Shown: in pieces, positions 34,344 to 42,556 of the stretch
Numbering within the stretch: the stretch's first letter is position 1
How the letters are laid out: each line of letters starts with the position of its first letter
DNA from: Paenibacillus sedimenti
GTDB taxonomy: Bacteria > Bacillota > Bacilli > Paenibacillales > NBRC-103111
NCBI RefSeq assembly: GCF_014534655.1
Contig: NZ_JACVVD010000006.1
Span: 248,001-312,000, forward strand
Direction: 5' to 3'
Length of the DNA: 64,000 bases
Notes under the pieces: generated by a model
Database searches by the model: none
What the model was told of the DNA's origin: nothing
The model's input: only the letters and a program-made list of their open reading frames with translations
Program-made: the position numbers and the translations under genes

Positions 34344-35408
34344 CTACAACTGAATCTCGATTCCTTTGGCTGCCGATTCATAAATGCCGCACAGCATTTT
34401 CATCATCTCAAGCCCGTCTTCCACCGGACTAATCGGCTCAGCCCCCGATCGGCAGCAGGATACAAAATGGCTAATCTCGTGGTAGAAAGCCTCATGGACG
34501 TTCAGCGATTTATTGTCCGTTTGAGGTGTGATATTCAAGATCGTATCATGCTTCTCCGTTACAAAAGTTAACTCCGGCTCCAGCTCAACGCCGCCCTTAT
34601 CGCCATATAGCTTCACAGAGATCTCATCCTTCTTGGCATGCAGCGTGAAGCTGACATCCACGAGCAGCGAAGCCCCGTTCTCGAAGCGGATCAGCGCGTT
34701 CGCCATATCCTCAACCCCGTTAACAGTCGGATCGTAGTCCGCCGCTTTGTAAAAAGACAAATTGCGGATATGCGCCCGGTTGCCCAGCTTCTTGTAGGTG
34801 TTGCCGCTAACGGAAACCGGTTTTGGCCGCCCCATCATGTACCAGCATAGATCAATGACATGCACTCCGATATCGATCAGCGGGCCGCCGCCGGAACGTT
34901 CGGGATCGGCGAACCAGCCCCCAGGATTGCCGAGCCTGCGAATGCAGGAAGCCTTCGCATAATAAACCTCACCCAATTCTCCGTTGTTAATAAACCGCTT
35001 CACAAGCTGGGCATTCGCGTCGTAGCGGCGCACAAAACCAACCTGCAGCGTTTTGCCCGTTTCCCTTACCGCCTCTTGAATTAGAAGCGCTTCCTCTACA
35101 GTACGGCACAATGGTTTCTCAACCAGCACATGCTTCCCTGCGCGCAACGCCGCTATGCTGATCTCCGCGTGGGTATTGTTCCACGTACAGATGCTGACCG
35201 CATCCAGCTCCGGGTTAGCCAGCATTTCCTTATAATCCGTGTATACATGCGGAATGCCATACTGCTGCGCCTTATTCTCCGCACGAGTTTGATTCATGTC
35301 GCAAATAGCGTATAGCTCAGCTTCTTCTACTTTTTGATAGCCCTGCAAATGCAGATCGGATATCGAACCCAAACCGATGATGCCAATTTTCGTTTTCTTT
35401 ACGCTCAT
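34344..35408 (-). CDS. Gfo/Idh/MocA family NAD(P)-dependent dehydrogenase
   Basis: 354 residues. Rossmann domain with KIGIIGLGSISDLHLQGY (6-23) and the HVLVEKPLCRTVEEA motif, whose lysine is the conserved EKP lysine; the catalytic-region aspartate/histidine lie in GGPLIDIGVHVIDLCWYMMG. C-terminal alpha/beta domain holds the substrate site. Oxidises a hydroxyl of a sugar or cyclitol. First gene of the operon with two TIM-barrel epimerases, divergent from an AraC-type activator 86 bases away. Confidence 0.88.
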   Translation of the reverse strand: MSVKKTKIGIIGLGSISDLHLQGYQKVEEAELYAICDMNQTRAENKAQQYGIPHVYTDYKEMLANPELDAVSICTWNNTHAEISIAALRAGKHVLVEKPLCRTVEEALLIQEAVRETGKTLQVGFVRRYDANAQLVKRFINNGELGEVYYAKASCIRRLGNPGGWFADPERSGGGPLIDIGVHVIDLCWYMMGRPKPVSVSGNTYKKLGNRAHIRNLSFYKAADYDPTVNGVEDMANALIRFENGASLLVDVSFTLHAKKDEISVKLYGDKGGVELEPELTFVTEKHDTILNITPQTDNKSLNVHEAFYHEISHFVSCCRSGAEPISPVEDGLEMMKMLCGIYESAAKGIEIQL

Positions 35409-35493
35409 GAACGTCCCAACCTCCTAAGCATGTTTGCGGTCTTGCCTGCTCGCATTATACAATCAGATTAACACGACCATCACGGGAGGTAGA

Positions 35494-36357
35494 ATGCTTG
35501 TCATGACCACCTACATGGATTATACGATCAGTTCTAAACCGATACGCATCATCGATCGCTCAACGGATAAAAGCAAGCTAAGCGTGAAATCCCTCGCGAT
35601 CATCACGGTCGGTCATCTGCCGAATCGCAAGCTCTACCGGCGTAAGGCTTCCTTCAAGCAATATGCGATTGTATACATCGCAGGAGGTTCCGGCACCTAT
35701 CGGGTGGGCGGCGGCGAGAAGCAGGCGGTTGGGACAGGCAGCTTCTTTCTCTTCTACCCCAATGCCTCTTTCGACTACGGTCCTGCCCGTGACGAGACGT
35801 GGGACGAATTTTATTTTACGATCGAAGGATCGCGCATCCAGGAATGGCTCGATACCTGGTTGACCGATCTCGGTCAGGTACGGCAAGTCAGTCCCGATGA
35901 TGCGCAGCAAAGCAAAATCGACCGCATCTTCGCGCTCATGGAAAGCGGTGATCCCGGTAATCTGGATCGTGCGGCTTTACTGCTGGAATCCTTTCTGTAT
36001 GAGCTTGTGCTGAACAGCCAGTCACGGCTGCGAATATCGTCCGCCGACCCTGTAGCGAAGCTGCTGGATGACATCTCAGCGTCGATTAATCAGCCTTTTG
36101 ACGCGACTGACGTCTGCGAACGGCATCATATTTCTTTATCCACGCTGCGCCGGATGATTCACAAAGCGACCGGCTACTCGCTTCATGAGTACATACACCG
36201 TCTCAAAATCTCTGAAGCCAAAAACATGCTGCTCAATACCCATCAATCCGTTAAAGAAACCGCGGCTTCTCTCGGATTTAAGGACGTTTTCTACTTCTCG
36301 CGTTTATTTAAAAAATACGTAGGCGTCTCGCCCCAGCACTTTCGGACTAACGTATAG
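35494..36357 (+). CDS. AraC family transcriptional regulator
   Basis: 287 residues: an N-terminal cupin-like sensor (about 25-150; FKQYAIVYIAGGSGTYRVGG, GSFFLFYPNASFDYGP, WDEFYFTIEG) and two AraC helix-turn-helices (about 190-285; ISLSTLRRMIHKATGYSLHEYIHRLKISEAKNMLL, VKETAASLGFKDVFYFSRLFKKYVGVSPQHFR). The ATG at 35494 follows GGGAGG; the frame upstream is open but has no SD. Probably activates the divergent Gfo/Idh-epimerase operon in answer to its sugar. Confidence 0.88.
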   Translation: MLVMTTYMDYTISSKPIRIIDRSTDKSKLSVKSLAIITVGHLPNRKLYRRKASFKQYAIVYIAGGSGTYRVGGGEKQAVGTGSFFLFYPNASFDYGPARDETWDEFYFTIEGSRIQEWLDTWLTDLGQVRQVSPDDAQQSKIDRIFALMESGDPGNLDRAALLLESFLYELVLNSQSRLRISSADPVAKLLDDISASINQPFDATDVCERHHISLSTLRRMIHKATGYSLHEYIHRLKISEAKNMLLNTHQSVKETAASLGFKDVFYFSRLFKKYVGVSPQHFRTNV

Positions 36358-36605
36358 AGCAAACCAAAGAATACAGGTCGCAAATAGAGCACCTATTGTT
36401 CGATAATCCAATGAAGAATAGTTATTTTCCGCTTCGTGCGAACAATAGTCGTTAAATAAAGAATCATATTCTTTACTTAAAGAAACTTATTCTCTAAACG
36501 ATTGCAAGGATTGAACTCCTCGCTTATAGCGACAATCGGGTACTTTATTTGCGTACAATTGACGCTAACGAAAATGGATGAAGGAAGCAGGTTGCCCCCA
36601 ATAAA
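36358..36605. other. Non-coding stretch with inverted repeats
   Basis: No credible gene. ATTGTTCG and CGAACAAT (about 36398 and 36443) form an inverted pair 36 bases apart, and words like AGCGACAATCGGGTACTTTATTTGCG resemble the repeat copies at 9.9 and 17.9 kb, too weakly to call a third copy. Confidence 0.4.
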
Positions 36606-36652
36606 CAATAGCCCGTTTCACCACGATGTGGCGATACGGGCTATTGCTTTTC
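36606..36652. terminator. Terminator between convergent genes
   Basis: CAATAGCCCGT pairs with ACGGGCTATTG, 11 bp, with TTTT after it on the plus strand and TTTATT on the minus strand. Ends the mhq-like operon, one base after its last stop codon. Confidence 0.75.
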
Positions 36653-36653
36653 G

Positions 36654-37268
36654 TTACTCAGGACGATCTATTGCAAAAATCTCTCCTAACTTGGCATAGG
36701 AGTTGCCCGCCAGCCGGCTAACGGGCTTGAGCCCGACGGCATCGATATGTCCGCCGCTGTCATATAAAGCTTCTGCGATATGAAACTGTACGACACGGCC
36801 AATTAAAAGATCCGCTGCGGGAGAACCCTCTGTTCCGCCAAGCGGGATCGCTTGATCGAGAACGCATTCCATCCGGATACTCGCCTCGGCAATTCCGGGA
36901 ACAGCGATCTTGTCGCTCGTCACGGGGGTGAGCCCGGCGAGACTGACTTCACTTTCACCCGGTGGCAAATTAGCTGCGGTCTGATTGATCTCGTTAATGT
37001 AAGATTCATCGGAGATATGAACGACGAAAGCGCCGGTTTCTATCGCGTTCCTTGACGTATCTTTGCGCTCTCCCTGCTTCCTCTGTACCGAAATCGCGAC
37101 CATCGGGGGGTTCGCCGTAACAATCGTAAAGTAGCTATAAGGAGCTGCGTTCAGTACACCCTCCTTGGAGAGCGTCGTCACGAATGCGATTGGCCTAGGA
37201 ATAATGCTCCCGATCAAAAACTTATAATTCTCCCTCTCACTTTGGCTTGTGGGATCAATCGAGATCAT
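36654..37268 (-). CDS. Flavin reductase family protein
   Basis: 204 residues: FLIGSIIPRPIAFVTTLSKEGVLNAAPYSYFTIVTANPPMVAISVQRKQGERKDTSRNAIETGAFVVHI, the classic FMN-binding split barrel of flavin reductase-like proteins with the NxAPxS region. AAAGGAGAGG precedes the ATG at 37268; the frame extends a further 17 codons into the hydrolase gene but without need. Third gene of the mhq-like operon. In Bacillus subtilis the corresponding position is taken by a nitroreductase (MhqN), so another flavoprotein reductase for quinones is a sensible guess. Confidence 0.85.
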   Translation of the reverse strand: MISIDPTSQSERENYKFLIGSIIPRPIAFVTTLSKEGVLNAAPYSYFTIVTANPPMVAISVQRKQGERKDTSRNAIETGAFVVHISDESYINEINQTAANLPPGESEVSLAGLTPVTSDKIAVPGIAEASIRMECVLDQAIPLGGTEGSPAADLLIGRVVQFHIAEALYDSGGHIDAVGLKPVSRLAGNSYAKLGEIFAIDRPE

Positions 37269-37315
37269 AGCAAGTTCCTCTCCTTTCTGATGCCCTGCCT
37301 TTACTGCAGCTTCGT

Positions 37316-37924
37316 TCACGCGATATTCTGTTTATACCATTCGGCTGCTGCGCCTACTTCCGTATGCGTCAGTTGATGTCCGGCCCGCTCCCAGTGGACG
37401 GCAACCGATGCGCCTGCATCGCCGAGCAGCTTCTGCAGCTCTTCGGTCTCCCGCGGGGAGCAAATCGGGTCATTCTGACCTGCTCCGATGAATACCGGCA
37501 CGCCGGTCAGATCCGGCAGCTTCACCCCGCGCCGCGGCACCATCGGATGGTGCAGGATCGCGCCTCGCAACGCTCCGGGATGATGGAACAAGAGACTTCC
37601 GGCGATGTTGGCGCCGTTGGAATAACCGATGGCTATGAGGTTATTCCGATCGAATCCATAATCCGCCGCGGCCTGATCGAGGAAATCGTTCAGTTCTTGG
37701 GTACGATAGATGAGATCCTCTTCGTCAAACACGCCCTCAGCCAGCCGACGGAAAAATCGCGGCATGCCGTTTTCCAGCACGTTACCCCTCACGCTAAGCA
37801 CCGAGGAAGTCGGTGCGACCGCCTGAGCCAGCGGCAGCAGGTCATGTTCCGTACCTCCCGTACCGTGGAACAGTACGATGACCGGGGCATTCAGATCAGT
37901 CCCCTTGGTAAATAAATGTCTCAT
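37316..37924 (-). CDS. mhqD: Alpha/beta hydrolase, MhqD-like carboxylesterase
   Basis: 202-residue phospholipase/carboxylesterase-type alpha/beta hydrolase. Motifs: oxyanion LFHGTGGTEHDLLPLA (about 18-33), nucleophile elbow IGYSNGANI (Ser at about 102), acid in GAGQNDPICSP, histidine in RAGHQLTHTEV. LENGMPRFFRRLAEGVFDEEDLIYRTQELNDFLD is strongly like Bacillus MhqD, part of the resistance to methylhydroquinone and catechol. Its ATG overlaps the stop of the dioxygenase gene by 4 bases. Confidence 0.85.
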   Translation of the reverse strand: MRHLFTKGTDLNAPVIVLFHGTGGTEHDLLPLAQAVAPTSSVLSVRGNVLENGMPRFFRRLAEGVFDEEDLIYRTQELNDFLDQAAADYGFDRNNLIAIGYSNGANIAGSLLFHHPGALRGAILHHPMVPRRGVKLPDLTGVPVFIGAGQNDPICSPRETEELQKLLGDAGASVAVHWERAGHQLTHTEVGAAAEWYKQNIA

Positions 37925-38871
37925 TGTTTATCCCCCTCCAATACCCGAACTTGAATTGGCGGCAAATTCGCCTCAATTTGCGAACGATGCTCTTCAAACC
38001 ATTCCGGAAGCATCAGCTTCTCCCCAAGCGAATCCGGCTGCTCATCACGGGCAAACCCTGGCGGATCCGTTGCGATCTCAAATAAAATTCCGCCTTCTTC
38101 CCGGAAATATAGCGCATTAAAGTACTGACGATCGACGATCGGCGTAGGCTGGAAGCCGCTGTTTATAACATGGCTTCTCCACAGCGCATGCTCCGCATCA
38201 TCTTTGGCACGCCATGCGATATGATGCACGGTACCCGCTCCACCGGCGCCATAAGGCATCGGCGTTACATTGATATCGATGATGTTGCCGATATCGGCTG
38301 TCGATTTAAAGCGGGCATAGGCACCTTCTTGCCCTACTTTCTGAAGACCCATCACATGCTCCAGTAGATGAGCCGTTTTCTCTGGGGCCGTGCTGTAGAG
38401 AACCGCACCGCCAAAACCTTTGATCGCCTTATCGGCCGGAACGCCGCCGAAAGACCATTTGCTAGGCTGGCCCTCTTCGCGCTCAACGATTTCAAGTTTC
38501 AAACCGTCGCGATCCTCAAATTGCAGATAGGTCTCCGAAAATCTCATCACTTTTTCAAAGGCAATGTTGAAATGTTTCAGGCGATCTTCCCAGAATGCCA
38601 AGCTTCCAGACGGAACAACATAAGAGGTAATGCCGACCTGGCCTCCGCCGATGCGGCCTTTACGCGAATTAGCCCACGGGAAAAAGGTAATGATCGTACC
38701 CGGGCTTCCTTGCTCGTCGCCGAAGTACAGATGATAGACTTCCGGTGCGTCGAAGTTGATTGTCTTTTTGACAAGTCGAAGACCGAGTAAGCCAGCATAA
38801 AAATCGACTGTTTCCTGTGCATTGCGGACAAAAGCAGTAATGTGATGAATACCGGTAGTTTGTTGTGTCAT
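37921..38871 (-). CDS. mhqO: Ring-cleaving dioxygenase, MhqO-like (VOC superfamily)
   Basis: 316 residues, two vicinal-oxygen-chelate modules. TTGIHHITAFVRNAQETVDFYAGLLGLRLVKKTINFDAPEVYHLYFGDEQGSPGTIITFFPW is the hallmark of MhqA/MhqO/MhqE dioxygenases; metal ligands are expected at His in GIHHITA, His in GTVHHIAWRA and Glu in GILFEIATDPPGF. Extradiol cleavage of hydroquinone-type compounds is the accepted role of the family. The ATG at 38871 is chosen because AAGGAG directly abuts the earlier ATG at 38880. First gene of the operon; a palindrome matching the MarR gene's own lies in front of it. Confidence 0.88.
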   Translation of the reverse strand: MTQQTTGIHHITAFVRNAQETVDFYAGLLGLRLVKKTINFDAPEVYHLYFGDEQGSPGTIITFFPWANSRKGRIGGGQVGITSYVVPSGSLAFWEDRLKHFNIAFEKVMRFSETYLQFEDRDGLKLEIVEREEGQPSKWSFGGVPADKAIKGFGGAVLYSTAPEKTAHLLEHVMGLQKVGQEGAYARFKSTADIGNIIDINVTPMPYGAGGAGTVHHIAWRAKDDAEHALWRSHVINSGFQPTPIVDRQYFNALYFREEGGILFEIATDPPGFARDEQPDSLGEKLMLPEWFEEHRSQIEANLPPIQVRVLEGDKQ

Positions 38872-38958
38872 GTTAACCATCTCCTTATTTATAGTGATTT
38901 TGATGAAAATGTATTATAGCTGACAAATTCTCATTTTAGGCATCCCTCCATATTGATA

Positions 38959-38974
38959 ATCTTAAAATTAAGAT
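38959..38974. promoter_or_regulatory. Candidate MarR (MhqR-like) operator before mhqO
   Basis: ATCTTAAAATTAAGAT: arms ATCTTAA/TTAAGAT around AA. The same arms occur before the MarR gene (39523-39538). It overlaps a possible promoter region (TTGTCA at about 38981-38976 on the minus strand). Confidence 0.65.
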
Positions 38975-39021
38975 ATTTGACAAGCGATTAAGCAGCCGCT
39001 CCTTCGATAAAGAGTTGTGCA

Positions 39022-39477
39022 CTACTTAAAGCCGTCCTGCGCGTACTTGCCTAGCTTTTTGAGCAGTTGGCTGCACGCTCGCTTCTCTTCGTTCGTAAGT
39101 CCTGCCATTGCCTGATGGATCACTTCCGCATGCCCCGGAAATACTTCTTCGATGAATTGCTTTCCTTTATCCGTGATCTCCGCATAAATGAGACGTCGAT
39201 CTTCGGTCGAAGTTCTTCGCAGCACGAATTGCTTCTTCTCCAGCTTATCGACGACATACGTAATGTTGCCGCTGCTCATGAGCACCTTGCCGCCAATCTG
39301 TTGAATAGGCTGTGCCCCTTTGTGGTACAGTAATTCGAGAACGCCGAATTCCGTCCGATTCAGCCCATGCTGCCGAATATCGCGATCCGCGTGAGCGTTG
39401 ACCCATTGACCCGCTCTGGAAAGTGCGATGTAGAGATCAAGTGAATCGTCTTTCGAATTTGTTGTACGATCACTCAT
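39022..39477 (-). CDS. MarR family repressor, MhqR-like
   Basis: 151 residues. MarR winged helix: LNRTEFGVLELLYHKGAQPIQQIGGKVLMSSGNITYVVDKLEKKQFVLRRTSTEDRRLIYAEITDKG with the DRR wing signature. Close in layout to Bacillus MhqR, which represses mhqNOD and mhqED. GAGGTG lies 6 bases before the chosen ATG. No cysteine is visible in the sequence, so direct thiol-based sensing seems unlikely. It is transcribed in the same direction as the mhq-like operon but as a separate unit, and each unit has a matching palindrome. Confidence 0.85.
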   Translation of the reverse strand: MSDRTTNSKDDSLDLYIALSRAGQWVNAHADRDIRQHGLNRTEFGVLELLYHKGAQPIQQIGGKVLMSSGNITYVVDKLEKKQFVLRRTSTEDRRLIYAEITDKGKQFIEEVFPGHAEVIHQAMAGLTNEEKRACSQLLKKLGKYAQDGFK

Positions 39478-39522
39478 TGTGATCACCTCGTTTCTCGCCT
39501 TGGTGAAATCTTAATTTGTATT

Positions 39523-39538
39523 ATCTTAAATTTAAGAT
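39523..39538. promoter_or_regulatory. Candidate autoregulatory MarR operator
   Basis: ATCTTAAATTTAAGAT is a perfect 16-base palindrome with the same ATCTTAA arms as the site before mhqO. It lies 46 bases upstream of the MarR start codon. A half-site, ATCTTAAT, occurs at 39508. Confidence 0.65.
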
Positions 39539-39621
39539 ATATCATTTGCAGGTAATTGTCAAGCGGTTTTCTTGAATTAAAAAATAGCCGGGAAATGGGC
39601 TTTAGAGTATGCCTATCCCCC

Positions 39622-40539
39622 CTACTTTCTTAGCAGCTCCCACGCCAACGCCCAAGCGGAACGTATTCTCGATACACGTCCGTGCTCTTGAAGGTAGCGG
39701 TAATCGGTTAGTACAACCCCTGCGTCTTTTAACGCATACGCGAAGTCGTCGTCCAGCATGAGCCGATACTCCCACACCCGCTTCTCCCAATGGGGAATAT
39801 GGCTCTGCGTAAAGGGATCGGCTACCCCTGGATGAATATAGGTCTCCACAATGCCATCCGGCAAATTGTACATTTTGGCAATCATCATCTTCTTAAAGCT
39901 TTCATAAGTCTCCCCTTCCTCCACGGCGAAAGGATGCGACAACAAATAGTCGGGAATCGTGACGCCGAGCGCACCGGCAAGCGCAGACGCCTTGGCGACA
40001 GTCCGTTCCACGCCGGGGATTGAAGATAGCAAAGGATCCGCAGGATGCACCTTACGGAACAGCCGAAAAGGCAGTCCCCATTTCACGCACTTCCTTAGTA
40101 CGTGGGGGATATGGCTGCGTCCCGTGGCCATTCCGTACAAGCTGCCCATATGATTGTCCGCATGCGTAATGGGGAATCCATAACGGATTACCTTCTCATA
40201 CTGCGCTTCAAGCTCTTGCAGCACAGCCCTCGTATCGGCATTACGTTCAAATGCTTCTACCGTAGGGTGCATATAACCACGGTCATCATGCAAGCTGGCG
40301 TGATCCGTTAGACTTTTCCAGCGCAGCACTTTAAATTCGCTCGTCAAGGTCAGATGCAGTCCGATATTGGACTGCCCTCTGCGTTTGCACCACTCGGCGG
40401 CTTCTTCAAATCCGGGAGCCGGCGCCATAATCGTAGCCGATGACACCTTACGCTCCTCGAGCAGATGCATAATGGCTTGATTCATTGGTGAACTTTGGCC
40501 GAAGTCATCACAATTTATAATTAAGAATTTGGGATTCAT
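39622..40539 (-). CDS. ChbG/YdjC family carbohydrate deacetylase-like protein
   Basis: 305 residues with the YdjC fold: FLIINCDDFGQSSPMNQAIMHLLEE (metal-binding DD), NIGLHLTLTSEF (His), ITHADNHMGSLYG (His) and ETYIHPGVADP (His). ChbG deacetylates chito-oligosaccharides; Firmicute members next to transporters are probably deacetylases for other amino sugars. ATG at 40539 follows GGAGAGGA. Overlaps the end of the transporter gene by 32 bases, so the two are coupled. Confidence 0.82.
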   Translation of the reverse strand: MNPKFLIINCDDFGQSSPMNQAIMHLLEERKVSSATIMAPAPGFEEAAEWCKRRGQSNIGLHLTLTSEFKVLRWKSLTDHASLHDDRGYMHPTVEAFERNADTRAVLQELEAQYEKVIRYGFPITHADNHMGSLYGMATGRSHIPHVLRKCVKWGLPFRLFRKVHPADPLLSSIPGVERTVAKASALAGALGVTIPDYLLSHPFAVEEGETYESFKKMMIAKMYNLPDGIVETYIHPGVADPFTQSHIPHWEKRVWEYRLMLDDDFAYALKDAGVVLTDYRYLQEHGRVSRIRSAWALAWELLRK

Positions 40540-41815
40540 GCTTGGGCGTCCTCTCCAATTTGACAAATAATGAAACGATAAAAGAAATGACAAGCAGCGT
40601 AAGCGGCACTATGCTAACCAAATAGCGGAACGTCGTCTCCGGGTCAGCCCCCGGGTTATCGCCGCTCTCATAGCCAAAGATCATCCCTACAAGGAGAAAA
40701 GCCAGCGCGGAAATAAGGCCGCTCGACCGGGTTATAAATCCGCCAATCGCCGTATACATACCCTCGCGTCGGCGGCCCGTTTTCGCAAAATCCTGATCGA
40801 TAATGATACTACTTACAACAGGCGGCGTTACGAGGAATCCTGCGAGACCGAATCCGAATAAAATACCGGCAACTATCCCGCTGATTAGGCTCGTACTGAA
40901 CCATAGCGGTATGACGGAAAGTGCATACGCAAGGAGCGAGAGACGCCATCCTCGGACTTGGTCCATTTTGCGAATGAGCCAGTACCATACACCGACGAGC
41001 GGAATGACCGAGATAAAAATAGAACCTAATAGAATGGACACTTGATATTCGGGGATTTGGAGCACATATTTGGCATAAAAGGGGATCATCGAACTAATGA
41101 GGCCGTTGACGGTCTGAGCAAAGGAATTTGCGATGTTGAAGATCCAGAACGGTTTGTTCTGGAGCGTCTCCTTGAACGATTCTTTGAAGCCCATCGGCTG
41201 CACGCTGCGTGCTTGTTCATTCTCTTTGACCGACCACATACATAAAAGCATAAATAGGGCAAAAGCTACCGCGAATATCATGGACATACGGCTGAAGCCC
41301 ATGGCTCCAAATAAAATCGGCGTGAGCGCCGTACCGATCAGGAGGGCGATAATTTGAAATCCTTGCTGAATGGCGGAGGCTTTGGCCCGCGGCCGGTCAC
41401 CTTGGAACAATTCAGGGAACAGGGCTCCATAGTTGACCCAAAGTACGGTCGCTACGGCTTCAAACAAAACCAATGCAATCAGGAACCATGCGAACAGCGC
41501 ATAGCCCGCCAAACCCGGGGGAACCGTAAAGATGAAGATAAAGGAAAGCATAAACAGCGGAATCGCTCCGATAATCCAAGGCCGTCTCCGCCCATATCGG
41601 GTATTCGTCCGGTCCGATAAATAACCGAATAACGGTTGATTGACCGCATCCCATATGAGATAGATGGTTCGTGCTAATGTCGCCAAACCAATACCTAGCC
41701 CTAGTTTTTCTACATAAAAATAACTGTAAAAGGAGCCGAATGCCGTACTGGGAATCATCATGGCCAGCATCCCGAACGCGTACATGACCGGGGAGTTCCT
41801 AAGCCTTTCTCTCAT
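40508..41815 (-). CDS. GPH-type MFS sugar:cation symporter
   Basis: 435 residues with about 12 hydrophobic segments. The loop YLSDRTNTRYGRRRPWIIGAIPL after the second segment is the signature of the glycoside-pentoside-hexuronide:cation symporter family; a second copy in weaker form follows in the C-terminal half (IDQDFAKTGRRREGMYTAIGGFI). It imports a glycoside or oligosaccharide, probably the substrate of the ChbG-like enzyme encoded downstream. ATG at 41815 follows GGGCGGAGG at 7 bases. Confidence 0.88.
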   Translation of the reverse strand: MRERLRNSPVMYAFGMLAMMIPSTAFGSFYSYFYVEKLGLGIGLATLARTIYLIWDAVNQPLFGYLSDRTNTRYGRRRPWIIGAIPLFMLSFIFIFTVPPGLAGYALFAWFLIALVLFEAVATVLWVNYGALFPELFQGDRPRAKASAIQQGFQIIALLIGTALTPILFGAMGFSRMSMIFAVAFALFMLLCMWSVKENEQARSVQPMGFKESFKETLQNKPFWIFNIANSFAQTVNGLISSMIPFYAKYVLQIPEYQVSILLGSIFISVIPLVGVWYWLIRKMDQVRGWRLSLLAYALSVIPLWFSTSLISGIVAGILFGFGLAGFLVTPPVVSSIIIDQDFAKTGRRREGMYTAIGGFITRSSGLISALAFLLVGMIFGYESGDNPGADPETTFRYLVSIVPLTLLVISFIVSLFVKLERTPKHESQILNYKL

Positions 41816-41837
41816 CGCATAACCTCCGCCCACAAAA

Positions 41838-41851
41838 TAAACCGCTTTCAT
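41838..41851 (-). promoter_or_regulatory. cre-like box at the transporter gene
   Basis: TGAAAGCGGTTTAT on the minus strand matches 12 of 14 cre positions and lies about 25 bases before the transporter start codon. Confidence 0.45.
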
Positions 41852-41940
41852 AAATATGATATCGTTTCTGGGTAAGAGTCACAATTAGAATTTACAGCTG
41901 GAACAAGCTGCCCCCGCTACCATGCTGGTTCGTCTCGATC

Positions 41941-42530
41941 TTATCTTAAAACAAAAGGGTTGCCCTGTTCCCAATAACGCCAAGGGTACTCTTTGGCTTC
42001 GCCGCTATTCTCTATGCCTATTCTTGGACCGGCTGCAATAGCCCCTATTTCTCTTCCTTCCGCTATAAAAAGCGGCTGTTCGAAAAAGGCCCGGCCATAA
42101 TCCTCTCTCGTTATCCCCAGAGCTTTGGTGAGCTTGCCCGGACCGTTCGTAAGATCGGTCAGCTTTTTTTCTTTTCCCCTGCGCTCATACATCCGTTCGA
42201 TACCTGTGCAGGGTTCAACCGCTCGAATCAATACCGCTTCCGGGTGACCGGCGCCTTCCCGCTCACTACATTCACAAGGCAATGCGTATGCATCACATAC
42301 GTATAAACATAGCCGGGAGGACCAAACATGACTTCCGTTCTAGGCGTTCTCCGGTTTCCAAAACTATGCGCAGCACGATCCTCAGGACCTATATAAGCTT
42401 CCGTTTCTACAATCCATCCCGACGAAGTGCCTGAATCCGTCTCCTTAACAAGCAGCATCCCTAGCAACGATTGAGCCAATTCCAATGTCGGCTGTTCGAA
42501 AAATGATGCATCTACAGGTCGAAACGTCAA
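41941..42530 (-). pseudogene. 3-methyladenine DNA glycosylase (AAG/MPG) with a frameshift
   Basis: Two overlapping minus-strand frames make one AAG-type glycosylase of about 196 residues. First part: LELAQSLLGMLLVKET, WIVETEAYIGPEDRAAHSFGNRRTPRTEVMFGPPG (general-base glutamate in VETEAY) and YVMHTHCLVNVVSG. Second part: GAGHPEAVLIRAVEPCTGIERMYERR, LTNGPGKLTKALGITREDYG and GPRIGIENSGEAKEYPWRYWEQGN. The frame shifts at about 42253, where AGC-GGG-AAGG would read AGC-GGG-GAA-GGC if one more G were present. Otherwise complete, so this is a recent break or a sequencing error in a G run. It would remove alkylated purines from DNA. Confidence 0.8.
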
Positions 42531-42556
42531 CTTGCTCCCCCCTTATGGCGGACTCA

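Noticed and set aside
36358-36605. Third copy of the dispersed repeat
   Set aside because: Only short shared words; block order is not preserved.
38881-38958. Six-codon peptide frame after GGAGGGATG on the minus strand in the mhqO leader
   Set aside because: Too short to judge; no stop/start overlap or attenuator structure next to it.
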